A stretch of DNA of 64,000 nt from Bromus sterilis (GCA_950022295.1 OX465597.1:60251016-60315015), one strand, 5' to 3'; shown: positions 11,161 to 22,986, counted from the first letter of the stretch. The notes: generated from the sequence alone by a model not told the origin. Translations and numbers: made by a program.

Positions 11161-11506
11161 GGAGGCGACGACAGGAGGAAGGGGACGGCGGATCAGCGTG
11201 TACCGGTCGACGCGCTGTCGCAAGATGGAGCCGTGAATGGTCATGGCCACGGCCGGGGCAGCCAGAGCGTGCTGGAATCGCCCGGCGGCCGGAGGAGAGA
11301 AAAGGGCATGAGAGAGCACGGGCACGGGCTGGGGAGAGAAAGAAAGGAAAGAGTAATTAAGTTTCCTGATTTATTGGGATAGAGGAAGGGGAGAAGAAAA
11401 ACCAGTAAAGAGAGGAAAAATCGGTGGGGGAGAGGGAGCTATCGTTCGACGGGTGAGTTGGAGCGTTCAAGGAACAACATACCAACTCCCCCTTTAGGAG
11501 TAGAGA

Positions 11507-11629
11507 TGCGGCTAACGCCGGATGGGGAATCGGTTCTTAAACAGGACGGCGTTGGCATCGACTAATATACTCCACGACTAAAACACACAGTCCGCGGCAA
11601 GTTTGGAAGAGGATCTCCCGAGCCAGAAG
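11507..11629 (+). promoter_or_regulatory. Remaining 5' flank of the HtrA/Deg-like gene
   Basis: Only 123 bp separate the Helitron end from the first in-frame ATG. No TATA-like box is obvious. It presumably contains the 5' UTR and whatever proximal promoter survived. Confidence 0.35.
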
Positions 11630-13128
11630 ATGAGTGAGGGTGTGGAGAAACTTGATAAGAAAAGAGCCATGCCGGCAGATCCAACCAGCCGAGACGAGAA
11701 GAAATCGAAGACGGATGTGGGCACCGACGGGGAAGAGATTCCGTGTCCTGGTTTCGTCGACGATGCGTACGCCCTCATCTTTGGCGAGATTGCACAAGAC
11801 AAAATCGACCAAGAGTCAGGTCCGATTGCGCTATCCCCGAGCCACCATCGAAATCTTAATCAAATTCCTAAAGATGCAAATTGTCTTCGTGCGCGCGTGA
11901 TTGATTGATTCATTGGTTGGTTGATATATGTTTATGTTACCTGCCGCCTGTAGCTCCCCTCTCCCCTGAGGAAAACCCTACCATCGCCTACTTCGAACCT
12001 CCCACCTGGTTTCACACCGATGAGCTTTTCTCCGTCCGTGAATCTGGAACCAAGGCCATGCTCTCCGCCGCGAAATTTCTCCTGGGGGTTTCGTCCTCCG
12101 TCGGTGCGTGTCGGTTCTGCACCCTCTCTGTCTGTGTTGATCGGTTGTTCCTGGATGTGTGCATTGTGATTGAAATCTGCTGGATGGGTGCAATGCAGGT
12201 GGTAAACACCTAAAACGGTGCTCTGGCTTCTGGGTAGATTGGGATGGGGAGAGCGAAACCGGCCTTGTTTTGACAACCGCGAAGCTGATTCGCACAAAGG
12301 ATCCACCCCTCGGCATCTGGTCAGGCGGTGAAGAGTATGCTCACCACGCTCATGTGAGTGGCCTTGTGTTTCATCTATTAATTTCTGTGCTTGTACTTTT
12401 TTTAGTCCTCGTTCCATTTCAGATTAATTACTCTCTCTTGTAAATGTAACTATTTGCAAACTGCATTGTGCTATTGGCCTTTCTCAATAACGAAATGGAA
12501 ACATCATGTATAGTATAGGCATCATTCAGAACCGTAACATGTTCTCTTCCCAAACTGTTTTCAGATCACTGTTCATTTGCTAGATGGCACCAATGCAGAG
12601 GGCCAGCTGGTCTACTACCAGCCCCATTATGATATTGCTTTCTTGAAGGTTAAGGTGAACCAACCAATTAAGTTACCATCTTTTAGTGAAGAAGATGTGA
12701 ATTTTGCCACCAAGGTTTTTCGGCTCGGAAGAGACAGTTCCTTAAATCTAAGGATAACATATGCTAGGGCAGAATATTTGAATCCAACCATGCATGAGCG
12801 GTACCACAATGTATACTTCCATTCTCCAGATGGTGATGACAATAATAATGCGGTAATATATCTTATCATGACATTTGTAACAATTTTGAGATTTGTTTGC
12901 TGCCTGCCATCTTTATGCTCTATATTGCAATCTATTTATTTTAACATATTTCTTGTTATTGTAAACTATCGTTTTTTGTTAATCTGAATTGTTGTAGTAT
13001 GACAATGGGGGGGCAGTTATTGACTTGGGTGGAAAAGTTGTTGGAATGGTCAACGTCCCTGAGAGATTTGGGTCTTTTATACCTTCTTCCATTTTGCTCA
13101 ATTGTTTGGATTCATGGAAGAAATATGG

Positions 13129-13837
13129 GTATGTTTTCTCTCTTAGTTCTGTGATAGTATCTATGATTGTATAGTGATGCTAAGCTAATGTGTCCCCTCC
13201 CATTGTATCTTTTTACTTATTGTTATGAGTTGAAATATTTTTCTTAGTATCTATCTTCTCACTTTTATGCAATTTAGTGACCATAAGTCATGTAAAGATT
13301 CTCAAAGAAAATGTGATCATTGTCGTTTAGCAATAATAATCAGTTATAAGGCGAACCAAGAACTGGATCTTTGATGAGGCTTAGACAGAAAAGAACTAGC
13401 TAGTAGAACCACACTGAGAGTACAAACTGGTTTATGATGACAACTATTTATAAGAAGGAACTGATAGGACTTCACAATTCTGCTTTGTATGTCTTTAGCC
13501 AAATTGTAGAGTAAAGTTAAATGGAAAACTGTGTTTAAGTCTTTTATCTCAGTTTTGATGGATAATTTTCCCAAAGCCACTTTCTTCAAGGAGGACATGA
13601 AGTTAAACATACGAGATATTCAGGAACAATTTATTTTATGATACTCAATTGTTCTCGGTCATATTGAAATATGCTATTTCACTTTTACGTAATGTACCAT
13701 AAAACCCCTCTCTTTGAGCATTTTGTGTGCTACTATGAATGATTCGTTCCCTTTGGGCCTTTCTGGACTCTATTTGAATAAAACATATTTGGTTATTGTT
13801 CATTTTTTAACACGTTAGATAGAAGTTGGAATCCACC
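13129..13837 (+). other. Left part of host intron 5
   Basis: Starts with GTATGT after exon 5 (phase 2). AT-rich with no coding signal. Interrupted by the LINE at about 13838; the intron's acceptor (GATGTAG) lies at 31145-31151, giving an interrupted intron of about 18 kb. Confidence 0.6.
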
Positions 13838-14412
13838 AAAGATAGATCGACAGAGTCCTGGTATCAAATGATTGGGAGGAAACTTTCTCGCAGGTCCAGC
13901 TCTCTGCTGCATCCACCAATGTTTCGGACCACTGCCCAATTGTGTTGAAGAAGTAGGAGCTCAATGTGTGCAAAGCTTTCCGCTTCGAAAATCACTGGAC
14001 GAAGTTCCCTGACTTCCAGGCGGTGGTCGCCACCGCATGGGCCAGGCTGGTCTGTTCGCTGGAGCCGGTGCGCCGCCTCCACATCAAGCTGTCAAGGGTT
14101 GCCAAGGCTCTCAGAATTTGGGCGAAGCAAAAGGTGAGATGGGCGGCCTTCTTATCTGGAGTGGAAAACGAGGTCATCTTTGGCCTTGATCTAGCCCAGG
14201 AGGAGCGGGAGCTTACTCGAGACGAGAGAGAGCTGCGAGGCTGCCTCAAAGCCAGGTTGTTGGGGCTGGCGGCAATTGACAGAGCCAGATGGAGACAGTT
14301 GTCGCGAATCACTGAGATAAGAGAGGGCGATGCCAGTACACGATTCTTCCACATCCGAGCTAGTGGGCGACGGCGGAAAAACAACATTCCATGGATCAGG
14401 GTAGAGCAGGGG
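13838..14412 (+). mobile_element. LINE (non-LTR retrotransposon), 5'-truncated, left segment
   Basis: This encodes the end of an AP-endonuclease domain (RVLVSNDWEETFSQ, then NVSDHCPIVLKK) followed by the linker that precedes reverse transcriptase (FRFENHWTKFPDF, GDASTRFFHIRA, NNIPWIRVEQG). A stop after VLKK and a shift near the start show decay. The 5' UTR, ORF1 and most of the endonuclease are absent, as is typical of 5'-truncated LINE copies. Coding continues in phase at 28593 after removal of the family A element. Confidence 0.8.
14408..14412 (+). repeat. Target-site duplication AGGGG (left)
   Basis: Identical to AGGGG at 28588-28592 on the other side of the family A element. Confidence 0.95.
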
Positions 14413-15149
14413 TGTCGGGACCCGGGGTTAGCGTATGCAAGTTCCGCTACGACATAGTCATATGGAGAGCCGAGAACCGTACCCACTTGTCTAAGCAGAC
14501 AAGGCCAAGCACAGAACGTTCTCGGAAAGCATCGTACGTGAGGGGCATCCCATCCAGGCCGGATGATCAACTGAGATGGGTCCTCATCGTCCGCACACAA
14601 GTCTAATGATATGGGTGATGAACTCCCATATTCACAGACAAGTCGCCTCAACCATACTATCGACTATCTCATAACTCTTACATAGACTTACTCCAGCCCG
14701 ATCACTTAGTCGGGGTCTAGGGCGGGCTCAATCATACCACAAAGTGTGCACGAGACGGAGTCTCGAGCAATCGCATCGCGATGCCCCAAGCTGCGCACAT
14801 CTAAGGGCCACTTGGTGTATGAAAGACCGCCAGCCAGATCACAATTAAGGTCTCGAAAACCCATACAAAGACATGCATGTTATAAACATAAACGCATCAC
14901 ACATGCCTTGTATGAACAGTAGGTATCATTGCAATTCTCTACAAAGTATACATTTTATTGATAACTCTTACAGAGTGAACACAGAGATCACAAGTATGTG
15001 ATCCAACATTACAACAACAAGCGGAAACAAAGTATGTCTGAGTACAGAAAAGTTTAACAAATGGCTTAAGAAGCCTTATTTAAACACAAGCCCTCCACGA
15101 GGGAACCAGTCGTCTGACTGGGACTAGACTAGCTTGGTCTTCAGTCGTC

Positions 15150-15197
15150 GAGCTCGATGAAGAAGCCACCTTCGGGGTCAGTGGTTTCATCTAAAAC
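15150..15197 (-). other. LTR-embedded short ORF, terminal exon-like segment (family A)
   Basis: Minus strand: TATGTTTTAG, an acceptor-like sequence, then codons for ETTDPEGGFFIELDD and TGA. The same segment with stop retained is present near 25240, 31935 and 47255. The last encodes EPTDQEGGFFLELDD, with one change there silent (GGC to GGA). Confidence 0.45.
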
Positions 15198-15532
15198 ATA
15201 GATTAAGCAAACGTGAGTACAAAGTCGTAATCAGCAAGACTTACATAGGAGCTATACTACTCATGCACATGTATCAAGGTAAAAGGGGGTGGGGTTTCAC
15301 TTGCAGAAGTGTCCGCTTTGACTTGGCTAGTCCTGAACTACGAGTACCAGACTTGAGGTAAGAAACGTACACGAGTCCACTACTTTCTCCAACCAATTAC
15401 ACCACTATGGTCCCTTCCTCGACTTCCCCACGAGAAAGCACGCCATAGCACTCACACTTATCTTGGTGTGTTTTAGAAGTATCCAGTTCAAGTTGTCTAA
15501 TGATCAAGCTAAGCTTTCCAAGCAGTCCTTAA

Positions 15533-15575
15533 CCGCGGACGCGGCTATTCGAATAGTTTTGCTAACCCTGCAGGG
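15533..15575. repeat. LTR inverted-repeat module (family A, 3' LTR)
   Basis: CCGCGGACGCGG, then CTATTCGAATAG (15545-15556) and CCCTGCAGGG (15566-15575). The plus and minus strands read almost the same through each repeat. Confidence 0.85.
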
Positions 15576-16309
15576 GTGTACCGCTACACACACATGATCA
15601 TCATTTACCGCCTTTGATCTCGACACCATTCAAGGGATGTCAGCGAGGATGCTCACCACAACTATTACCTCATAGCCTATCTAGTCCAAGAAAGCCTCCT
15701 ACCTGGGTTGGCTACCACTATCGTGAACCCGGCCGGTTTACCGAAGTGGACCCATATGATGTGTGCGTGGTGCATAAGCCGGTCTCGGGTGAGCCGTTCT
15801 CTCACTTAGCAGCCAGGCCACAAACCTACCAGAACTCCGAACTATTGCGACATCTGGACATCGAAAGAGATGAGTTAATAGGTTGAGAGGGGTCAGTGAG
15901 CCCAATGTGTGGTTGTACTCTTCATCTTGGATCACCACACAAGAACTCGGACATAGGGCGGTGTTCAATGAGACAACCCACTGTGTACTCCTACACAACC
16001 TCTCATCGTGCACCTTGTATTAGGTATTTTCACCAACACCTTTCCACCAACATCAACATGATCACTACCATCCCGACTCACATAACAGTAACATCATTGT
16101 ATCACTCTAAGCATGCAATAAGCAGTAACAATTGTAGGGGCCACATGATATCAATCAACTCCTACATTTGCTAGGATTGTGGTTGGCCTACTACTGTGAC
16201 AAATGATAGGTCATGCAAAGGAATGGGTTCATCTATGCGGTAGAAACGTAGCATGGTAATCATCCTATACAATGCATAAGCGAGACATGAGAGGGAAGTG
16301 GGATTTTAT

Positions 16310-16420
16310 CGACATGATCAATGGGGGTTTGCTTGCCTTGCTGACGAGGTTCGGGTTCGGGGTCTTCAACGAAGGGGGCAGCCTCCTGTTCCGGTTCCAT
16401 CTCTACTCGACAAACAACAA
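16310..16420 (-). other. LTR-embedded short ORF, acidic exon-like segment (family A)
   Basis: Minus strand reads VEMEPEQEAAPFVEDPEPEP followed by RQQGKQ, a Glu/Pro-rich acidic segment. It is present with few changes in the other three family A LTRs (about 26394-26500, 33095-33200 and 48425-48515). The equivalent acidic segments in families E and B differ in sequence but also end in a Gly-Lys motif. Confidence 0.4.
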
Positions 16421-18484
16421 ACAAGGTAGAAAAGTAAATACAATGCACAATCACATGGTTGAAGGTTGAAACTTGATGTATATGCTTTGATGTGTGAAGC
16501 AATTCCATTTAAATGGAGTATCTTGCAAATGAATTGCAAATTCAAACTCCAATTTGAATTCAATTTAGCCAAGTTGCATATGACACTGTTTGATCAAGTT
16601 GAAACATTTTGAAATGTGTATGATATGCCTCTGAAGTTCAAGTATAATGTGATATGTTGATATGGTTCAAAATGCAAAAGCATTTGAAAAGAATTTGATT
16701 TAATTCCATTTAAATCAAATAGCAAATGCTACTGATCACATTTTAAATTCAACTCAAACATAGTTGAAAGTTGGAAATTTGGATAGCTTATTTTCTCCTG
16801 GTCATTTTTCATATATTATTTGTCCAATTTGGAGTTAATATAAATTTTCTATGAATTTCCAAAGTTTCAGCCTTTTCTGGCATTTCTCTGATTTATTATA
16901 TTCTGGAAATTCTTTGATTGCGCCAGCACTGCATCAGCATGACGTCAGGGGGGTTTTGACCCCGGTCAAACTGACCAGTGGGCCAGGGCTGTCAGCCTCT
17001 CATCTAATTTCCCTGTTAGATTAATCTAATAGAGAGGATTAGAGGGGGCTGGGCCCACCTATAAGTGACCCACGGGGTGGGTTAAGGGCTAACCACCCCG
17101 GCCACGTCGGCGGGCTACCGGCGGCTAGACGCCGACGACCAAATCCGCGGCCGCGCTCTGCTCTCCTCCTCTCCTGGACACCATTCGAAGCGCTGAGACC
17201 ACCGGGACGTAGCCCAGGCTCTCGCACGTCGCCTGGTGCACGCGGGAGTCCAAGGAGGCGACCATAGCGACGACGGCGACCTCGCCGGCAGCAACAGAAG
17301 CACGGCGACGACGTCGACGGGGCTAAGGGGCATGGTTTGCGGTGAGCTTTGGCGTGTTCGAAAGCTAGAACGCCCGTGAGTCAAACGCGCTCACTAGGGC
17401 GCCGTGAGGAGCACGAGGGCGAGCTCTAGCTCAACCATGGCGGCTAGGTTGCTCGGCTCCCATGGTGGATCCGGCTACAGCCGCGGGGAGGGTTCGGGTC
17501 AAGAGGGGTTTTGCGCGGCAGCTCATCCTGAGTCGAACGGAAGCGACGGCTTGCTCGGGGAGGCTCCAACGGCGGCGAATCGACGGCGGCGAGCTTGCGG
17601 GTCCAGCGAGAGGTTGAAGACGATGGCGTCGGCTCGGGGAGGAATTAGGGCTCCATCTTCTGCGTGAAGACGAAGTCGAGGACGAGGAACACGGTGGACT
17701 TGCTGGTTGGAGCTCTAGGGCACGGTGGCCACGTCGTCCACGGCGGTGCGCTCCGATGAAGCTTCGGGCGGCGACGAATTCGAGCGTAGGAGGAGGGGAA
17801 GAAGCTCTGGAGGGGGGAATGGACGTGGCGTGCTCCGGGGCGTCTCCAGGTGCGAGAAGGAGGCACGGGGAGGCCTGGAAGGTCCTCGGCGGCGACGTGG
17901 CGTCCATGGCTGGCTCGGTGGAATTCCACCGAGCAGCTTGGAGGCGCGGGACGGGGAAGAAGACCCTGCTGCCCCTGGTGGGCTGGCTGGGCTGGGTGGG
18001 CTGCTCTCGCCTGGGCGCCAGGTAAGCTTTTCCTTTTCCTTTTTCTGTTTTCTTTTCTAATTTCTTTTCTGTCTTTGTTTTGGTTTTTCTAAATAAAATA
18101 GCAAACCATTTTATTAAATGCTCATAATTTTTATATGGCCTCGCCAATTAATATACTAGCCACTTATAAATTTTGAACATTTTTAAAATTCAAATAATTT
18201 GAACTTTAAATCAAATAGGGGTTTTTGATTAATTCCAAGGCACTTTTTGAATATTTGAAAAATCCATGAGCATGGGGTGGGTCCCACATCACTTGATATG
18301 TGATCACACTCATTTATAAGACTTTTCAAAAATCTAACATGAATTTTTGGAGAAGATTTTTATCTGGCCTTTTGAATTAATTCATCTGGGGGGGGTTCCT
18401 TCTCCCATTTTGCTTTTGAATTTGATTTCAAAGATTTCTTTTGAAATTTTTATACTGATGCAAGATGACTTTGATCCTAGCACA

Positions 18485-21400
18485 TTACCTAACAGAGGGT
18501 TCTGACAACTCGCCCCCACTCAACAGAATCTCGTCCCGAGATTCAGAAGTCTGCGGGAGGAAGGAGGGATACTCGGCACTGAGACGGTCTTCTCTTTCCC
18601 ACGTAGCTTCTCTCTCAGAGTGGTGTGACCATTGCACTTTCAGAAATTTAATCTTCCGACGACGAGTGACACGCTCTGCGGAATCAAGAATACGAACGGG
18701 GTATTCTCGATAAGAAAGGTCATCTTGGAGATCAAGCGTTTCATGGTCGACTTCGCGGATGGGGTCCTTGAAGCAACGCCTGAGTTGGTACACATGGAAT
18801 ACATCATGTACTCGGGAAAGGTGCGGGGGTAGTTCAAGTTGGTAGGCAACTTCTCCACGTTTGGCAAGAATGCGGAAAGGTCCGATGTAACGTGGGGCCA
18901 ACTTGCCTTTGATACCGAAACGTTGGGTTCCCTTCAGAGGAGTAACCCGAAGGTAAGCCTTCTCATCCAGATTGTAGCTTTCTTGCCTATGATGACGATC
19001 ATAGTAGCTTTTCTGACGAGACTGGGCTGCTTTCAATTGATCACGAACAATGCGAACTTGCTCTTCTGCTTCCTTGATCATATCCGGTCCAAAGAATTGT
19101 CTTTCACTGGTTTCTGACCAGTTTAAAGGTGTTCGACATCGTCGTCCATATAGGAGTTCAAAAGGAGCCATGTTCAGACTAGATTGAAAACTATTGTTAT
19201 AAGCAAATTCGGCGAATGGCAGAGACTTCTCCCAATTCTTTCCGAATGAGATAACACAAGCTCTGAGCATGTCTTCAAGAATTTGGTTAACCCTTTCGAC
19301 TTGACCGCTAGACTGAGGATGGAAAGCTGTACTAAAGGAGAGATGAGTTCCCATAGCATTCTGAAAGCTTCCCCAAAATCTAGAGGTGAAAAGGCTACCG
19401 CGATCAGAATTGATTTCCAAAGGAACACCATGAAGGGATACAATTCTAGAGACGTACAAGTCCGCTAACTGGCTAGCAGTTATAGACTCGCGAACTGGCA
19501 GGAAGTGAGCAACTTTGGAAAGCCTATCTATGACAACGAAGATGGCATTGTTTCCTTTCTGGGTTTTTGGAAAGCCGGTGATGAAGTCCATACCGACTTT
19601 GTCCCATTTCCACTCTGGAATAGGCAAAGGTTGAAGTGTACCAGCAGGTCTTTGATGTTCTGCTTTAATGCGACGACAAACATCACATTCGGAAACAAAT
19701 TGAGCAATGTCTCTCTTCATCCTGGTCCACCAAAATCTCTGGCGTAGATCTCGGTACATTTTTGTGCTACCGGGATGAATCGAGAGGGGTGTGTCATGGA
19801 CTTCTTAGAGGATGAGTTGCCTTAGTTCCCTATTCTTAGGTACTACCAAACGATTTCCAAAGAATACCGTTCCCTTGCTATCTGTGGAGAAACATTTAGC
19901 AACTCCGCTAGCAATGTTCTCCTTGATCCGGCGAACACCTCGTGCACGCCTTTGGGCAACTATGATTTGATCCTCAAGAGTTGGTTTCGCCACCAAGGTA
20001 GAAAGATAGCCATGAGGAACAATCTCAAGATTGAGCTTGCGAAATTCCTCATGAAGAAGTGGTTGATACTGTTGTAACATGAGGTTGTTACAATACGACT
20101 TACGACTTAGTGCATCAGCCATGACATTGGCTTTGCCTGGGGTGTAAGAAATTCCTACGTCGTAATCTTTTATCAACTCAATCCAGCGTCTTTGCCTGAG
20201 ATTAAGATCTGGCTGGGTGAAAATGTATTTGAGGCTTTGGTGGTCGCAATAGATCTCACAACGATTACCAAGGAGGTAATGTCGTCAAGTTGTTAAGGCA
20301 TGAACTACGGCAGCGAGTTCTAGGTCATTGGTAGGATAGTTCTCTTCATGTGTCCGCAACTGGCGTGAAGCATAAGCTACCACATGTCTATCTTGCAGAA
20401 GTATGCATCCTAACCCTTGCCGTGATGCGTCACAATAGATCTCGAAATCCTTTTTGGTGTCTGGAGGCGCAAGTACGGGTGCAGAAGTCAATATTCTTTT
20501 TAGCTCTTGAAAGCTTTCCTCGCACTTGGGAGTCCATAGGAATTTCTTATCTTTCTTGAGGAGTTCATTTAGAGGCTTTGCAAATTTAGAAAAGTTCTCG
20601 ACGAAGCGACGGCAATAGCTGGCTAGGCCAAGAAAACTCCTAACTTGCTTAACCGATTCAGGTGGAGTCCAGTCAAGGACGGCCTGAACTCTCTCGGGAT
20701 TCACAGCAATGCCTTTTGCAGAAATCACGTGGCCTAAGTAGGTCACTTCTGGTAGCCAAAATTCACATTTGGAGAATTTAGCATACAGACGGTGCTCTCT
20801 AAGTTTCATCAATACCAGCCTTAGGTGTTCGGCATGTTCTTCTTCGTTCTTCGAGTAGATGAGAATGTCATCGAGATAAACTACAACAAATTTATCTAGG
20901 TACTCCATGAAGATCGAATTCATCATGCGTGAGAAAGTGGCGGGGGCATTGGTTAAACCAAAGGACATGACGGTGTACTCGTAAAGACCATAACGAGTAG
21001 TAAAAGCCGTTTTGGGAATGTCCTCGTTTCGGATTTTGATTTGATGATAACCTAATCTCAAATCCATCTTGGAGAAGACAGAGGATCCTGCAAGTTGATC
21101 ATAAAGATCATTGATCCTGGGCAAAGGGTACTTGTTCTTTATCGTCGCTAAATTTAGCGGGCGATAGTCTACGCACATCCTTTCTGTTCCATCTTTCTTC
21201 GTTACGAACAGAACGGGGCAACCCCATGGCGATGAGCTAGGGCGGATGAAGCCTTTTTCCAACAAAGCTTCCAGTTGGGTTTTAAGCTCAGCTAACTCAC
21301 GTGGGGCCATTTTGTATGGGCGTCTAGAAATTGGTGTGGTTCCTGGTACAAGATCCACTATAAACTCTACACATCTGTCGGGTGGCATGCCCGGCAGCTC

Positions 21401-21544
21401 TTCAGGAAAGACATCCGGGAAGTCACGAACCACCGGAATATCTTCAAATTCGGGAAGGGGAAGTACATTCAAAGAATTCAATTGGGTTCTTGTTCTGGGT
21501 GAGGTATAGTTGACGGTCTTGCCTGAAGGGTGGGTGAGTTTCAC
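18485..21544 (-). pseudogene. Family A pol: RT, RNase H, integrase and chromodomain-like tail
   Basis: Reading from 21544 leftward: FPDVFPEELPGMPP, then the reverse transcriptase with CVDYRPLN, KMDLRLGYHQI and the YLDD catalytic motif. RNase H follows with YCDASRQGLGCIL. Integrase follows with a His-Cys zinc region (SECDVCRRIK), MDFITGFP, INSDRGSLFTS and QVERVNQILEDML, covering the D, D and E residues. The tail YREYPVRILDSAERVTRRR and VQWSHHSEREATWE looks like a chromodomain. In-frame stops at 20285-20287 (TGA at a Trp position, HALTT-stop-RHYLLG) and 19805-19807 (TAA) break it. The reading frame crosses the PPT and ends at 18485 inside the 3' LTR. Confidence 0.9.
18508..18521 (-). other. Polypurine tract of the family A element
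   Basis: Plus strand ACTCGCCCCCACTC next to the 3' LTR, so GAGTGGGGGCGAGT on the coding strand, the primer for plus-strand synthesis. It is also translated as part of the pol C-terminus (GGELSEP). Confidence 0.85.
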
Positions 21545-22986
21545 TGATTTGCCTTTGCAATCTAGGTAGGCATTCTGTCTTGATAGTCAATCCATGCCAA
21601 GGATGACATCAATGTCTGAAGACTTGAGGGCTATGAGTGAAGCAAGGAATACTAAACCCTCAATTGCAATTTGATTACCATGGCTTACTCTATTAGTTTG
21701 CCATCTTGACCCTGGAGTTTGAATAATCATGGGGGTGGACAATTCAACAAGGATAACTCATGACGAAGTGCATAACTTTCCGACATGAATGAATGAGATG
21801 CTCCTGGGTCGAAAAGAACGGAAGTAGGAATATAATTGACTGGGAGCGTACCAAGAATGATGTCAGTGTCGTCAGTCTCTTTGGCGGCAATCTGGTTCAC
21901 ATGTCCACGAGTGGCGGGAGGAGTGGTTTTGGTGGTGTAGACCTTCTGCGGTGGCTTGCCACGACCATTGTTGTTGCCTCCGGCACGGGGTGGAGCATTC
22001 TTATTCTGGAGTTGGTTCTGGGGACACTCACGGGAGTAGTGGCCTGCCTGACCAAACTTGTAACAGGCTCAAAATACAGTACGTGGAGCTGGGTTGTTTG
22101 GTGGAGTTGGGTGGAACTGAGTTGGTGGACGAGGAGCCACATAGGATGGCCTCGGTGGGTTGTTCTGGCGGAACATACTGTTGGGGATCCAGATCTTGCG
22201 CTTCTGGGAGCCTGAACTGGATGAACCATCGTCTCTAGGGTGTTTGCGGAAGTCATTGGGGGTGTTCATGTCCTCTGCCTTGATGGCCTTGTTGACAAGG
22301 ACCTGGAAGGTGGCAAAGTCATGTAGGTTGAGCTCACGACGGAGTCCAGAATTGAGTCCACGACGAAACCTCTCTTGCTTCTTTGCATCGGTGGAGACCT
22401 CTTCAGTAGCATAGCGAGCCAGTCAGTTGAACTCACGACTAAACTCGTCAACAGTCCTTCTGCCTTGGGTGAGGTTGCAGAACTCCTCACGCTTGCGGTC
22501 CATAAGACCCTTGGGAATGTGGTGCTTGCGGAAGGAAGTGCAGAATTCATCCCAAGATGTGGGCGGTCCAACGAGACACATGTTCAGGAAGTTCTCCCAC
22601 CAAGAGCTAGCTGCACCTTCAAGGTGGTAAGTGGCATAGCTGACCTTGTCGCCATCTGCAATATGGCCTGCCTGAAGCTTCCTCTCGATGCTGCGAAGCC
22701 AGTCATCGGCGTCAAGGGGCTCGGTGGAGTAACTGAAAACCGGGGGATGAAGCCGGATGAAGTCGTTCAGGGACACCAACTCGTTGCGCTGCTAAGTGGT
22801 GTTGCGGGCAATGACCTCCAGCAAATGGTGAGAGTCTCGGCGGTTCCTCTCAACCTCCATCAGAACCTGAGCCATCGTGGGTGGGGGTGGAAGGTTGCCT
22901 TCCTCCTGTTCATTCCCACGACCCTGGGCACGACCAAGATGGCCACGGGTTCCTTGAGACATCCTGAAGGTGAAAACCAAAGTCAA
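21545..22986 (-). pseudogene. Family A gag and protease region, with stops
   Basis: From 22986 leftward: an N-terminal segment with PPPPTMAQVLMEVERNRRDS, a stop (TAG, 22792-22794), then the Retrotrans_gag core EPLDADDWLRSIERKLQAG and LEGAASSWWENF. A TGA at 22423-22425 and another at 22069-22071 follow. The zinc knuckle reads CYKFGQAGHYSREC, with the second Cys of CX2C replaced by Phe. The protease motif near 21801-21815 is DPGASHS instead of the usual D-S/T-G, and a TGA at 21587-21589 lies at a Trp position (GMD-stop-LSRQ). Capsid and nucleocapsid functions and the protease are therefore damaged. Confidence 0.85.

Larger units (their letters stand above)
7199..11506 (-). mobile_element. Complete Helitron carrying captured gene fragments
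   Basis: On the minus strand the element begins TCTCTACTCCTAAAGG (from 11506) and ends with the hairpin GCCCGTAGCAACGCACGGGC (7228-7209), then ATTCTA and CTAG (7202-7199). It is flanked by A (7198) and T (11507), the Helitron A|T target with no duplication. No Rep/helicase ORF is present, so it is non-autonomous. Cargo includes a tandem duplication (7824-8289), a FAR1-like pseudogene fragment on the same strand as the element (9001-10445) and an exon-like piece (10798-11160). Its right end lies 123 bp upstream of the host gene's ATG, so it has displaced the original upstream region of that gene. Confidence 0.85.
14413..18507 (-). repeat. 3' LTR of the family A element
   Basis: 4095 bp. The inverted-repeat module is at 15533-15575, the short-ORF segments are at about 15150-15197 and 16310-16420 (minus), the GC-rich core is at about 17050-18020, and CTTTTCC-type pyrimidine runs follow. 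The end AACAGAGGGTTCTGACA contributes the last codons of pol. Confidence 0.95.

Noticed and set aside
11603..11629. Upstream extension of the HtrA/Deg-like start (EEDLPSQK)
   Set aside because: It begins at TTG; the first in-frame ATG is at 11630.
15614..16013. Overlapping ORFs of about 90 aa on both strands, repeated in all four family A LTRs
   Set aside because: The copies are close to identical in sequence, so open frames in all four do not show selection. No domain is recognisable, and both strands are open over the same bases.
17400..18150. Long ORFs in the GC-rich cores of family A LTRs (also near 27490-28230, 34230-34850 and 49600-50050)
   Set aside because: They are compositional, frame differs between copies, and nothing is recognisable.
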